Of a DNA stretch of 64,000 nucleotides, positions 38,578-48,782 are shown piece by piece. Below the pieces are notes generated by a model. The model was given only the letters and a program-made list of their open reading frames with translations. It ran no database searches and was not told the DNA's origin. Made by a program: the position numbers and the translations under genes. Origin of the DNA: Cryptomeria japonica (taxonomy: Eukaryota; Streptophyta; Pinopsida; Cupressales; Cupressaceae); NCBI RefSeq assembly GCF_030272615.1, contig NC_081412.1:19755932-19819931 (forward strand), written 5' to 3'. The stretch's first letter is position 1, and each line of letters starts with the position of its first letter.

Positions 38578-39041
38578 TGTTGAAATGTGGCGACTGATCA
38601 AAAAAGTACTGTACACTTAGCACGTATCCTTGCTAGGGTCTGGGGCCGGGCCGGGCCCTGGGCAGGGGTTCGGGGGTGGCAGCCCCCGAGGAAAGCGGGG
38701 GTTCAGGGGCAGGAGCCCCCGAGAAAATTTTTTTTGCCATTTTTTTGTTGATGAAAACCGACATTGTAATAAAACCCTAAAAAGGCCGACTTTGTTTATT
38801 GCCCTGAAAACGCATGTTATAAGAAGCTAGGATGCTTAAGGCATTGTAAGGTTGATGTACTATTTTTGCTGGATAGTAAGAAAGATTGGACGACTGTGTA
38901 TGGTGGACGCAACCCATTTTGGGTGAACCACATGAAATCTTTGTGTTATCTGTGTCCTGTTTTATTTCTTTATCTTTTGTATTTAAATCTGCATATAATT
39001 GTTAGTTCATATTTTCTTCGGATCTACTTGAAACCCTAACA
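38578..39041 (+). repeat. copia-2 5' LTR
   Basis: Contains a GC-rich stretch (38636-38725) with inverted GGGGTTCGGGGG/CCCCCGAGG words unlike the AT-rich remainder, able to form hairpins. The same stretch in the 3' LTR lacks about 12 bases of the GGGCCGGGCC part. Confidence 0.93.
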
Positions 39042-39043
39042 AT

Positions 39044-39055
39044 TGGTATCCGAGC
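39044..39055 (+). other. copia-2 primer-binding site
   Basis: TGGTATCCGAGC lies two bases after the 5' LTR, one change from the initiator tRNA-Met complement TGGTATCAGAGC. Confidence 0.88.
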
Positions 39056-39101
39056 GAAGTTTTCTATAAATTGGCAGGACTCTCAGATTTGAGTGGGAGC
39101 A

Positions 39102-42100
39102 ATGGAGGATTCCAAATTCAAAGTTGAAAAGCTTAACGGCCAGAATTATCAGTTGTGGAAAATGCAGATGGAGGATTACCTGTATCAAAAGGATTTGTGA
39201 CGGCCATTGGAAGGAAAGGCAAAGAAAGTGACTGCAATGTCAGATGAAGAGTGGGACATTTTAAATAGAAAGGCACTAGGATCCATTCGATTGTGCCTTG
39301 CACTGTCTGTAGCATTCAATATAACAGAAGCAAAAACTAATGTAGATTTGATGGCAACATTGGCTAAGTTGTATGAGAAACACTTGACTTCGAATAAGGT
39401 ATTTCTTATGAAGTGTTTGTTTAATTTGAAAATGAGTGAGGGAGGATTTGTAGCAGAGCACTTAAATGAATTTAATACAATTACCAATCAATTGTCTTCA
39501 GTAAAAATTACCTTTGCAGAAGAGGTTAGGGCTCTCTTGATTTTATGTTCTTTGCCAAAAAGATGGAATAGCTTGGTTATGGCTGCAAGTAACTCTGTCT
39601 CTCGTAAAAATACTTTGGTATTTGATGATATTGTTGGTGTTATCCTAAGTGAGGAAATGCGAAGGAAAAACATAGGTGAGACTTCAACATCATCAAGTAG
39701 TGTTTTGAATGTAGAGAACAGAGGAAGATCAAAGGAAAGAGGAAAAGGCCCTTGGAATGAGAAGTCACGAGGGAAGTCAAAGAAAGGACGCTCTCAGTCT
39801 AGAGGAAAGAAAGATTGTTGGTATTGTAGAAAGCCTGGTCATCTAAAGAAAGACTGTTGGTCTCGGAAAAACAAAGGAGACAAAAATGAAAATGACAGTA
39901 AGGAAGCTAATATTGCAAGTATTACTTTACAAAATGCCTTAATCTTATGTTTGGATGATGTTAATGATTCCTGGGTAATAGATTCTGGGGCTTCATTTCA
40001 TGCTACACCCCATAGAAAATATTTTCTAGATTATGTTCAAGGTAATTTTGGACAGGTATATTTGGGTGATGATGAGCCTTGTCAAATTGTTGGAAAAGGA
40101 AAGATAAAGATCAAGTTGCAGAATGGAAATGATTGGTTTCTGCAGGAGGTAAGACATGTTCCTAACTTAAGAAGAAATTTAATTTTTGCAGAACAACTAG
40201 GTAGTGAAGGTTGCATAGTTACCTTCTCAGACAATATCTGGAAGGTCACTAAAGGATCATTAGTAGTAGCTAAAGGTGCGAAGGTAGGCACATTATATCT
40301 GTGTACTAGTAACACTTACTCTACCCTAGCTGGTATAAATAAAGTTACTGCAGGGACAACAACAATAGATGTTGCAAGAACAGATTCGATAATGTGGCAC
40401 CATAGGCTTGGGCACATGAGTGAGAAAGGGATAAAAATCCTTCACTCCAAAAATCTATTGCTAGGACTAAAGACGATTGATTTAGAGTTCTATGAAAATT
40501 GCGTTTATGGTAAACATAAAAGAGTCAAATTTCTCAAGGTTGGGAAAGAGAAGAAGAGTGAGAAGTTAGAGCTTGTGCATTCAGATGTATGGGGACCGAC
40601 TCAGGTATCATCTCTTGGTGGCTCTTGTTATTATGTTATTTTTATTAATGACTCAACCAAAAAAACATGGGTATATTTCCTAAAACAAAAATCAGATGTT
40701 TTTGAAACTTTTAAGAAATGGAAAGCTTTGGTTGAGAATGAAACAGGAAAAAAGTTGAAGTGTCTCAGATCGGATAATGGAGGTGAGTATTGCAGCAAAG
40801 CATTTGAAGATTACTGCTCCTTAAATGGGATTCGAAAGCAAAAGACAGTTCCAGGAACTCCACAGGAAAATGGTGTGTCAGAGAGAATGAATAGGACTAT
40901 CATAGAACGCGCGAGGAGCATGAGATTGCATGTTGGATTGCCCTTACATTTTTGGGCAGATGTTGTACATACTGTTGTCTATTTGATAAATAGAGGACCT
41001 TCAACCCCTTTGGATGGTGGTATTCTAGAGGAGGCATGGACTGGTAAAAAGGTAAATTATTCTTTTCTGAAAACTTTTGGTTGTGAAGCTTTTGTCCATG
41101 TTGATAAAGAAAACAGAACCAAGGTTGATGCTAAATCTCAGAAATGTACCTTCATTGGATATGGGATAGATGAATATGGCTATCAGTTATGGGATTTTGA
41201 AAATAAGAAAATAATTAGAAGTAGAGATGGTATATTCAATGAGAAGGTCATGTATAAAGAAAAGATGCAGGAAAAGAAGCATGAACAGGACAAATAAGAA
41301 TATGTGGTGTTGGATGAGATTCCTAAAAATGAAATGCCATAGGTACCTGATGCTCAGCAACAACAGAATATCCCACAAACTCCTGCAAGTGTTAGATGCT
41401 CTACAAGGTCAAGTAGACCCCCTGAAATATTTTCTCCTTCTTTGTATTCTATATTATTAACTGAATCTGGTGAACCAGAAGATTATGAAGAAGCAATGCA
41501 GGTGGATGCCAAACAACAGTGGGAGCTAGGCATGAAAGAGGAGATGGACTCCTTGATGAAAAATAAGACTTGGGATTTAGTCCCTTTACCTACAGAAAAA
41601 AGAGCCTTGCCTAACAAATGGGTTTATTGGCTACAGAAAAAAGAGCCTTGCCTAACAAATGGGTTTATCGGCTGAAGGAGGAGGAAGGAGGTCAGAAAAG
41701 ATGTAAGGCCAGACTTGTGGTAAAAGGTTTTGCACAGAAAAAGGGTATAGATTATGATGAAATATTTTCTCCAGTTGTAAAAATGACTTCAATTAGAACT
41801 GTACTTAGTCTTGTGGCTGTAGATGATCTACATCTTGAACAATTAGATGTCAAAACAACTTTTCTCCATGGAAATTTGGAGGAGGAAATTTACATATTGC
41901 AACCATAGGGATATGAGGTGAAAGGTAAGGAGAACTTGGTGTGCAGGTTGAAGAAAAGTTTGTATGGCCTAAAGCAAGCACCCCAACAATGGTATTTAAA
42001 ATTTGATAGTTTCATGGCTGAACACAGTTATCATAGATGTAATTTTGATCATTGTGTATATTTTAAGAGATTGGATAATGGCAGTTATATTATCCTGTTG

Positions 42101-43065
42101 CTCTATGTTGATGACATGCTTGTTGCTGGGTCTAACATGCAACATATAAATGATCTTAAACAGAAATTAGCCAAGTCATTTGCTATGAAGGATTTGGGTA
42201 TAGTTAAGCAAATTCTGGTATGAGGATTACACGGGATAGGAAAAATAGAACCTTGAATTTGTCCCAAAGTGAGTATATAAAGAAGGTGATGAAAATATTT
42301 AACATGCAGGATGCAAAAGCAATTAGTACACCTTTGGCTAGTCATTTCAAATTGACTAGGGAGATGTGCCCAAAGGCACAGGATGAGGTAAATAAAATAT
42401 CTAACATCCTGTATTCATCAGTTGTTGGTAGTCTGATGTATGCAATGGTATGCACAAGGCCAGATATTGCACATGCAGTGGGAGTTGTGAGCAGGTTTAT
42501 GAGTAATCTGGGTATGGAACATTGGAATGATGTGAAATGGATTCTTTGGTATTTGAAAGGAACTACTACAAAGGCATTATGTTTCAAAGGATCTAATGCT
42601 GCTCTGAGTGGATTTGTTGACTCTGATATGGCAGGTGATATTGATTCACGGAGGAGTACTGCAAGGTATGTTTTTACTATTGGGGGAACTGCAGTCAGTT
42701 GGATTTCTAGGCTGCAAAAGGTTGTTGCACTTTCAACCACTGAAGCTGAGTATGTTGCTGCTATAGAAGCCAGCAAGGAGATGATTTGGTTACAATGTTT
42801 TCTGGAGGAATTGGGTTAGACACAGGAGGATAGCCCATTGTATACTGATAGCCAGAGTGCCATTCATCTTGTAAAGAACTCTACTTTTCATTCAAGGACA
42901 AAGCACATTTAGCTTAGGTACCACTTCATCCGGATTGTTTTGGAGAAGGGTCAGTTACGGCTTGAGAAGATTCACACAAGTGAGAATCTTGCCGATATGT
43001 TCACGAAGGCAGTTCCATAGGAGAAGTTGATTTCTTCATTAGTTTCTATTGGTCTTCTTGATTGA
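39102..43065 (+). pseudogene. copia-2 gag-pol polyprotein
   Basis: The start ATG at 39102 (MEDSKFKVEKLNG) is followed by a TGA at 39198 where gag proteins have Trp. The frame is then open to 41297. Domains: gag to about 39800, zinc knuckle CWYCRKPGHLKKDC near 39815-39860, protease WVIDSGASFHAT near 39975, pre-integrase HHRLGHMSEKG near 40400, integrase HSDVWGPT, INDSTKKTW and RSDNGGEY (40580-40790) with TPQENGVSERMN. After stops at 41295 and 41343 the same frame reaches the RT region. RT has QLDVKTTFLHGN, SLYGLKQAP and YVDDMLVAG (near 42105). RNase H has DSDMAGDIDSRRST and STTEAEYVAA, then TDSQSAIHLV and ENLADMFTKAVP, ending at TGA 43063. A 41-bp tandem duplication near 41592-41673 shifts the frame. 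Stops at 41908, 42223, 42817 and later complete the inactivation; most fit C-to-T changes. Confidence 0.95.
41592..41673 (+). repeat. 41-bp tandem duplication inside copia-2 RT
   Basis: ACAGAAAAAAGAGCCTTGCC recurs 41 bases later with near-identical following sequence (CTAACAAATGGGTTTAT). Because 41 is not a multiple of three it breaks the frame. The peptide before it repeats in another frame after it (ALPNKWVY twice). Confidence 0.93.
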
Positions 43066-43188
43066 TAATTGTGGAATTTATACCAGTCAAGTCCTAGTGT
43101 TTTATCCAGCGAATGTTGCATGTACAGTGGTGTCATGTAGTATCAGTCTCCAAGTGGGAGATTGTTTGGTGTGGAGCCTGATCAGTCT

Positions 43189-43201
43189 CCAAGTGGGAGG
43201 T
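43189..43201 (+). other. copia-2 polypurine tract
   Basis: CCAAGTGGGAGGT abuts the 3' LTR. A copy of the same 20-odd bases (CAGTCTCCAAGTGGGAG) lies about 38 bp upstream at 43144-43160, so the tract region is duplicated. Confidence 0.85.
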
Positions 43202-43653
43202 TGTTGAAATGTGGTGACTGATCAGCAAAGTACTGTACACTTAGCACGTATCCTTGCCGGGGTCCGAGGTTGGGCAGGGGTTCGAGGGTGGCAGCTCCTA
43301 AGGAAAGCGGGGGTTCGGGGGCAGGAGCCCCCGAGAAAATTTTTTTTGCCATTTTTTTGTTGATGAAAACTGACATTGTAATAAAACCCTAAAAAGGCTG
43401 ACTTTGTTTATTGCCCTAAAAATGCATGTTATAAGCGGCTGGGATGCTTAAGGCATTGTAAGGTTGATGTACTGTTTTTGCTAGATAATAAGAAAGATTG
43501 GACTGCTGTGTATGGTGGACGTCACCCATTCTGGGTGAACCATGTTAAATCTCTGTGTTATCTGTGTCCTATTTTATTTCTTTATCTTTTGTATTTAAAT
43601 TTGCATATAATTTTTAGTTCATATTTGCTTCGGATCTGCTTGAAACCCTAACA
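43202..43653 (+). repeat. copia-2 3' LTR
   Basis: 452 bp, matching the 5' LTR apart from scattered substitutions and a ~12-bp gap in the GC-rich stretch. Confidence 0.93.
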
Positions 43654-44420
43654 AGGGGGAGATAGAGAGGGGGAGATAGAGAGGGAGGGAGAGACCTGGG
43701 GAGGGGAGAGCTAGGTGATAGAGAAGAGTGAGAGAGAGGAAGATGGAGAGATAGAGAGAAGTATCAAAACAAGGTCACTACCCTTAACCCTATGTACCCT
43801 AAAATATGTACCATCAATCTTATATCCTACACGCTAAACCTTATATCCTACAACCTATTATCTAAATCCTATATAGGGGAGGGAGGTGATGGCCTAGAGA
43901 GGGGAGGGAGAGAGAAGAGGAGATAGGGAAGAATAAAGAGAAAGAGAGATCTAAGAGAGGGAGAAGTGGGTAGGGAGTGGCTAAGAGGCCTAGAGAGGGA
44001 AGAGGTAGATAGGTGAGGGAGAGAGAATAAAATAAGAGAGATAAGTTCACAAAGAGAGAAAGAGGGATAAGGAGGTAGAGAGGAAATGATTAGAGAGGAG
44101 AGAGATATAGAGGTGAGAGATATAGAGCCTAGGAAGATAAAGGTGACAAACCTAAGGTGGAAAGATAGAGGTGAGGGAGAGAGAGGGGGAGAGAGAGGTG
44201 GGTAATGAGACAAAGAGGGAGAAGTAGAGAGGTAAAGATGGAGGAAGGGTGAAAAATAGCTATGGAGAGAGAGGTTAGGAGGGAGAGCTAGTAATTAAGA
44301 GAACAGAGAGAGAGTGGAGATAAACAATAAGAGGATAAGAGAGATGGAGGGAGGAAATGATAGATATGGAGATAAGGAGGGAAGGTGAGAGAGAGAGGGA
44401 GAGAGTGTAGGAGAGACCTA
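43654..44420 (-). repeat. Purine-rich minisatellite, segment 4
   Basis: Begins AGGGG (target copy), continues GGAGATAGAGAGGG. It contains the spacer CACTACCCTTAACCCTATGTACC to CCTATATAGGGG (43775-43880), then GA-rich words to GGAGAGACCTA at 44420. Its spacer is the best preserved example of the pre-insertion array and shows what copia-1 interrupted. Confidence 0.88.
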
Positions 44421-47400
44421 TTGATGTGTTTTTTATGCACATGCAAACACAAAATAAAAGACACAAGACTATCTTATCCTCTCTTGAACAAAGCTTCTCA
44501 AATATTGAAGATTGGCTTAAGGATCACTTGAGAGAACTCCAAGGTTCTGGTATGTCGGGTCACCATGTGTGGATAAGCACAATTGGTTGATGTGATTGTT
44601 GGTATCACAAGGGGACTTACATTGAATTGTTGAATGCTTGAATCATTGGAACTTGATCATCTGATATTTCAATCTTGTGATTCTTTTTGTCCTAAACTAA
44701 CTTGAATTGAAAAAAAGGGCAAAAGGAGAGGGTTGAGAGAGTATATTCTAAGACCTATAATGTAAGAAGATAGTTGAATGATTAGCTAGAATTCTACTGG
44801 GTGAGGTCTCACCATCAACTTGAACAATTTCACACAAGCTCAGTGCAATCTTCTAAGGACATTTCAGAGATGTTCAAATCATTACCATCGAACACTACTC
44901 ACCATTCAATTTAATGCATAAACAATGGATGTATAGCGATTTGAAGTTAAGCACATAGTATTCTAGTCAACCACACAAGGCACACTTACAATCAACAAGA
45001 GGCTAGTTGTATGGACAAAATGGATTCCACATAAATGCATTCAACAAATTCCTCCATACAATCTAATTAACATGAAAATAAAATGAGAAGTAGAAACCAT
45101 GAGACTTGTTGGAATAATACATTTCACCATAACTTCAATGAAAAGAGTATCCCATTTACAGGTCTTCAACAACAATTTATTCTCCTCCTATTCTATTCTA
45201 ACTTCTATTCTATCTTCTATTATATTCTTCTTTTGCTACTAACTATTCGCTATTAACCTTTTCAAAATGAGGAGCTTGAGCTTTATATTGAGAGCTCATT
45301 ACAATGAATGGCTTAGATCAATTTGAGATCAATGACCAAGATTTTACAATGAAAACCCTAATTAGGGTTTGTTACAACAAACTCAGTTCTGGCCAATGAA
45401 ATAATTACAACACTTTGGCATGAACAATAGATAATGAGCGTAGGTGCCTCAAAGTTTGTACCCTCATGGATGAGCTTGGTGCATTGAATCTAGACATGCT
45501 AAGGTGGAATTAATTGGTGGGATAATGACTAGGACACCACCTTTAACTTGAAGTTTGTAGGTTTGATAGATCATCATGAAGGAATATTTCTTGATACTCA
45601 ACATTATCCAGCTTCAGCAGTGATGGTGATGATTTTCTAACTATCCTCTTGAAGGATTCAACCACGAAAGTGTAAGGTTATGGATATTCGTTTTGAAGTA
45701 TTGGTGTGCCTTAGAATGAACTGTTGATGTCACCACTGCTTATTTTCCTTGGAATTACTTCTCTGTGACTCCCCGGAGCTGTGAGAGAAGTTTTCTTCTT
45801 TGCACGATGACGTAGATCTTACAATCTTTCTCCTTTTGCTTTGCAATCACCATCCTCTCTCATTTTCAAAACAAAACAAACATGATATCAAATACATAAT
45901 ATGTAACTTTGATAGTTCTTCTTAACTTGATATATCCCTTGATTTTATGTGATTTGCAGGTTTAACAAGGGCATCTATAGAGGATGTTGTTCCTTGGTTT
46001 GAGAAAATTTGTTATTTCCTCGATGAATCCACTTCTTCCTTTGTGAATTTTGTTGTCACTATTGATTGGAGTCGCTGCTTCTGGATCATATTTGATGTCA
46101 ATGCTTGACTGAATTCTCTGTAGATGATGATTGAATTCATTGCCTTGTTGATAAAATTCTCTAATCTGCTCTAGAAGTTTGTTGATTAGAAAGAGGAGTT
46201 GTGATGTAGAGGATGGAGGATTTAGTTGCAATCTTGTAAACTAGAATGGAATATGGACCCAAACCCCAACACTCCTATGGTGTTTCAAATGTTCAAAGTG
46301 CCTCAATAGGCTCAAAACTTGTCTTCACCTTAATCAGGTGTTTCCTCCACCTCCACATGAATCAAATAACTTCAACTAACATGTCTCTAAGGTTTTCAAA
46401 CCCTCAACTCATCAAAAACCCAAATCTAGCCCTTCACTAGGCCTAGTCTCCTAGTAGCCCTGCCTAGACTATTTTATGCCCTTTTCATGAAATTTTCCCA
46501 AAACATTTCCTATGGTTGTTTTGGAACAAATTCTTCAAAAAACTGCTGTCCCTAGTCACCGTGAGGGCTAATTAGGTCACTTTTGTGAAGGAAGTACCCT
46601 CCAAACTCACTTCCAGACTTAACCCTTCTGTATAGTCTCTAATTATGATGCTAAACCAAGGATTTTCAAGATATTAAGGTTCAGTTGCATTCCTAAATAC
46701 CCAAACTCCAAAACCCTCATTAAATCATCCACAAACCAAGGGCTTGCTCAAAATCACTTCAAAACTCACTTCCAGAATCAAACAAAGGTTGATTCACCCA
46801 ACATTTAACATGTCTTTACTGATTCCATCATAAAAGTATGACCTCCTTAAGGCCAATCCTCTGCTGCTACACCTATGGCATCAAAACCATGTGTTTTCAG
46901 TCATCTATCTCAGTGTACACCTACAAACTCCAACTTCCTGTCATCAAAATGTTAGGAACATCTATTGTACATGTTAGAAATGAATCCACCCTATGAGAAT
47001 CAGAATAGTAATTCAAAGGATGGATCCAAACATCCTTAAAAACTCTCAAAACCAATGAAAAACCTCACTGTCTTTTCTGGGACAGTCAGTAACAAAATGA
47101 AAACAATATTATTTCAGAACTTCAAAACGTCTCAATCATGCATTGATAAATCAACTAAACCCTCATAGCATGGTAGACATGATATTGTTACTTCCAAAGA
47201 AAAAATAAGACAAACCATACACAGAAAATGTAGGAAATTAAAAGTTTCTTATTGTTGTTCCAGATTTGCAAACTGTCCAACAGACTTTTCCCAGCCTTCC
47301 CACAGACTTCTTCACGTACAATAATGTTTGCACAGACTTTATAGGCATCTAGACAACCACCATAACAGATCCAAATTAGTTAGAAGGCACTAACAACAAC

Positions 47401-47930
47401 TAAAAGCATGATTTTCACATTCCCACCATTTTACATACTAACCGTTGTAATTCAAATATTTGAATTTACAACTTATTGATTTTGTAACCTATGTCACTTT
47501 TAATTTATCTAAATCATAATTTGACACTCCTAGAGATAATTAAATGAATCTAGAACCTCATCAAACCAAACTTGTTCTCATGGACACTATTGGCCCTTAT
47601 TACAATAATTTTATGCATAGGAGCATCATACAAACACATCATTTTTAACATAAGAAACCATAATGGGCTTCAACACCTCCAAGTTGATCTTTCTTGATGT
47701 CATGATCCTTCCTTCACTCCTTGGTAACATGAAACAAGTTCTTGCCTTCTGGGATGCTCCTGCATCAAGTTGGATTCGATTGGTTTTTGAAATTATTACT
47801 TGAGCTCCCTCTTATAGGTGATTAGGGGAAGATTGTGTCTTTTAACATATAGGCCGACTTAGCGTAATGAAAAAAAAATAGTAAATCCTTTCAAGATGGC
47901 CGACTTACTACTAGACTATTGAGAAAATTC
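44421..47930. other. Repeat-like DNA of unknown family
   Basis: The minisatellite stops abruptly at TGATGTGTTTTTTATGCACATG (44422), which suggests an element boundary, but I could not find a matching right end. The sequence is AT-rich with AACCCTAATTAGGGTTTG near 45356. A minus-strand frame at 45962-46231 (LLEQIREFYQQGNEFNHH...) is the only one with coding-like character. 46232-47930 shows no gene. Confidence 0.45.
45962..46231 (-). CDS. Unrecognised 89-codon frame, possible gag remnant
   Basis: An amphipathic, helix-prone sequence (LLFLINKLLEQIREFYQQ, HLQRIQSSIDIKYDPEA) followed by a basic-acidic segment (IEEITNFLKPRNN). It has no cysteine motif and no known domain. It could be the N-terminal gag piece of the element that starts near 44422, but this is a guess from its mixed charge pattern only. 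Confidence 0.25.
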   Translation of the reverse strand: MQLNPPSSTSQLLFLINKLLEQIREFYQQGNEFNHHLQRIQSSIDIKYDPEAATPINSDNKIHKGRSGFIEEITNFLKPRNNILYRCPC

Positions 47931-47934
47931 ACTC

Positions 47935-48650
47935 ATCTATCTTAATCCCTGAAGTTCGCTCATCTAGCTTTAAACATCTTGAAGTTTGCTCATCAGTGGA
48001 GTTCATGAAGTTTGCTCCATTTTTCTCACTCAATAAGTTCACTCAAACTCACTCACTCATGAAGTTGGCTCCAATTTGCTCGCTCATGAAGTTCACTCTA
48101 ATTTGCTTGCTCATGAAGTTCACTCCAAAGGCAAATGCATGAAGTGAATCTCAAACCAAAATAAACTTTCCTTCAATCAGTTTCACTTACACTCAACTCT
48201 AATGCATCATGCAATGCTCATCATGAAGTCTTAAGATGAATTTCACTTTGAAGTTTGTTTTCAACTCAAAATCAAATCCGTCCAAGATAAAGAATCGCAC
48301 ATCTTCCTTGGGCATATGAAAGAAATTCTCTTCCACTTAGGAATTCATGAAGTAAAAAATTTCACTCTACTTAGCAAGCTTATGAAATTCACTCTCCTTG
48401 ACTAGCACATGAAGTACACTCCCATAGGTTTGAAGATGAAGTATTTTCTTCATGCTCAAGAAATGAAGCTCACTCCAAATCTCCAAGTCATGAAGTCGCT
48501 CCATTTCTCCAAGTCATGAAGTCACTCCAAATCTCCAAGTCATAAAGTTGCTCAATTTCTTCAAGTCATGAAGTCACTCAATTTCTCCAACACATGAAGT
48601 TGCTCCAAATCTCCAAGTCATGAATTTGCTCCATTTCTTCAAGCATTGGA
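47935..48650 (+). repeat. Degenerate minisatellite of GAAGTTCACTC and CAAGTCATGAAGTCACTCC words
   Basis: A short word CATGAAGTT(C/T)(A/G)CTC recurs every 12-40 bases from about 47950. From 48480 the unit becomes more regular, alternating CTCCAAATCTCCAAGTCATGA and AGTTGCTCCATTTCTCC. It lies just inside the right end of the 31.8-kb insertion. The minus-strand frame 48578-48772 only reads through it and the terminal segment. Confidence 0.8.
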
Positions 48651-48782
48651 GAATACCAACCCTTTGGGTTGGGTTTTCCTTGGGCATCCAACCTGAAGAT
48701 TTGGACGACCTTTTCATGCCAATGACACTTTTTTATGAAAAGATAAAAAGTGGCACCTTTTTGGTACCACAACTTTTTGCAC

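Larger units (their letters stand above)
38578..43653 (+). mobile_element. Ty1/copia retrotransposon copia-2, complete but decayed
   Basis: A 5076-bp plus-strand element. LTRs are 38578-39041 (464 bp) and 43202-43653 (452 bp), TG...CA, with a perfect 5-bp target duplication AGGGG on both sides (38573-38577, 43654-43658). The primer site TTGGTATCCGAGC follows the 5' LTR, and a purine tract AAGTGGGAGGT precedes the 3' LTR. The gene order is that of copia. The short LTRs, UBN2-type gag and compact size recall Tnt1/Tork-like elements. Confidence 0.95.
16931..48777. mobile_element. 31.8-kb insertion splitting the transposase gene
   Basis: The left end reads C-AAGTTGTGGTACCAAAA going inward. The right end, read on the opposite strand, is AA-AAGTTGTGGTACCAAAA: a 17-bp perfect inverted repeat. 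The flanking 5-bp TGCAC at 16926-16930 and 48778-48782 is a perfect direct repeat adjacent to those ends. Inside, 17675-17760 matches 48640-48745 in inverted orientation (CATCCAACCCATGCCC and CCAACCCAAAGGGTTGG words). No transposase of its own was recognised. The body is minisatellite DNA plus nested retroelements. With the solo LTR, copia-1, gypsy and copia-2 subtracted, about 10.3 kb remains. The ends do not start TG...CA, so it is not an LTR element. A non-autonomous TIR or foldback-type element fits best. Confidence 0.6.

Noticed and set aside
37773-38616. Minus-strand open frames of 61-101 codons
   Set aside because: Composition artefacts of the GA array read on the other strand.
44422-46871. 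Solo or complete LTR element with CCTAT target duplication
   Set aside because: CCTAT is found on both sides, but the array does not resume after 46876, so the match is probably chance.
16931-48777. Interpreting the two transposase halves as two independent truncated copies
   Set aside because: Not fully excluded, but the halves meet without overlap at inverted repeats with a direct TGCAC; two unrelated truncations would not be expected to do so.
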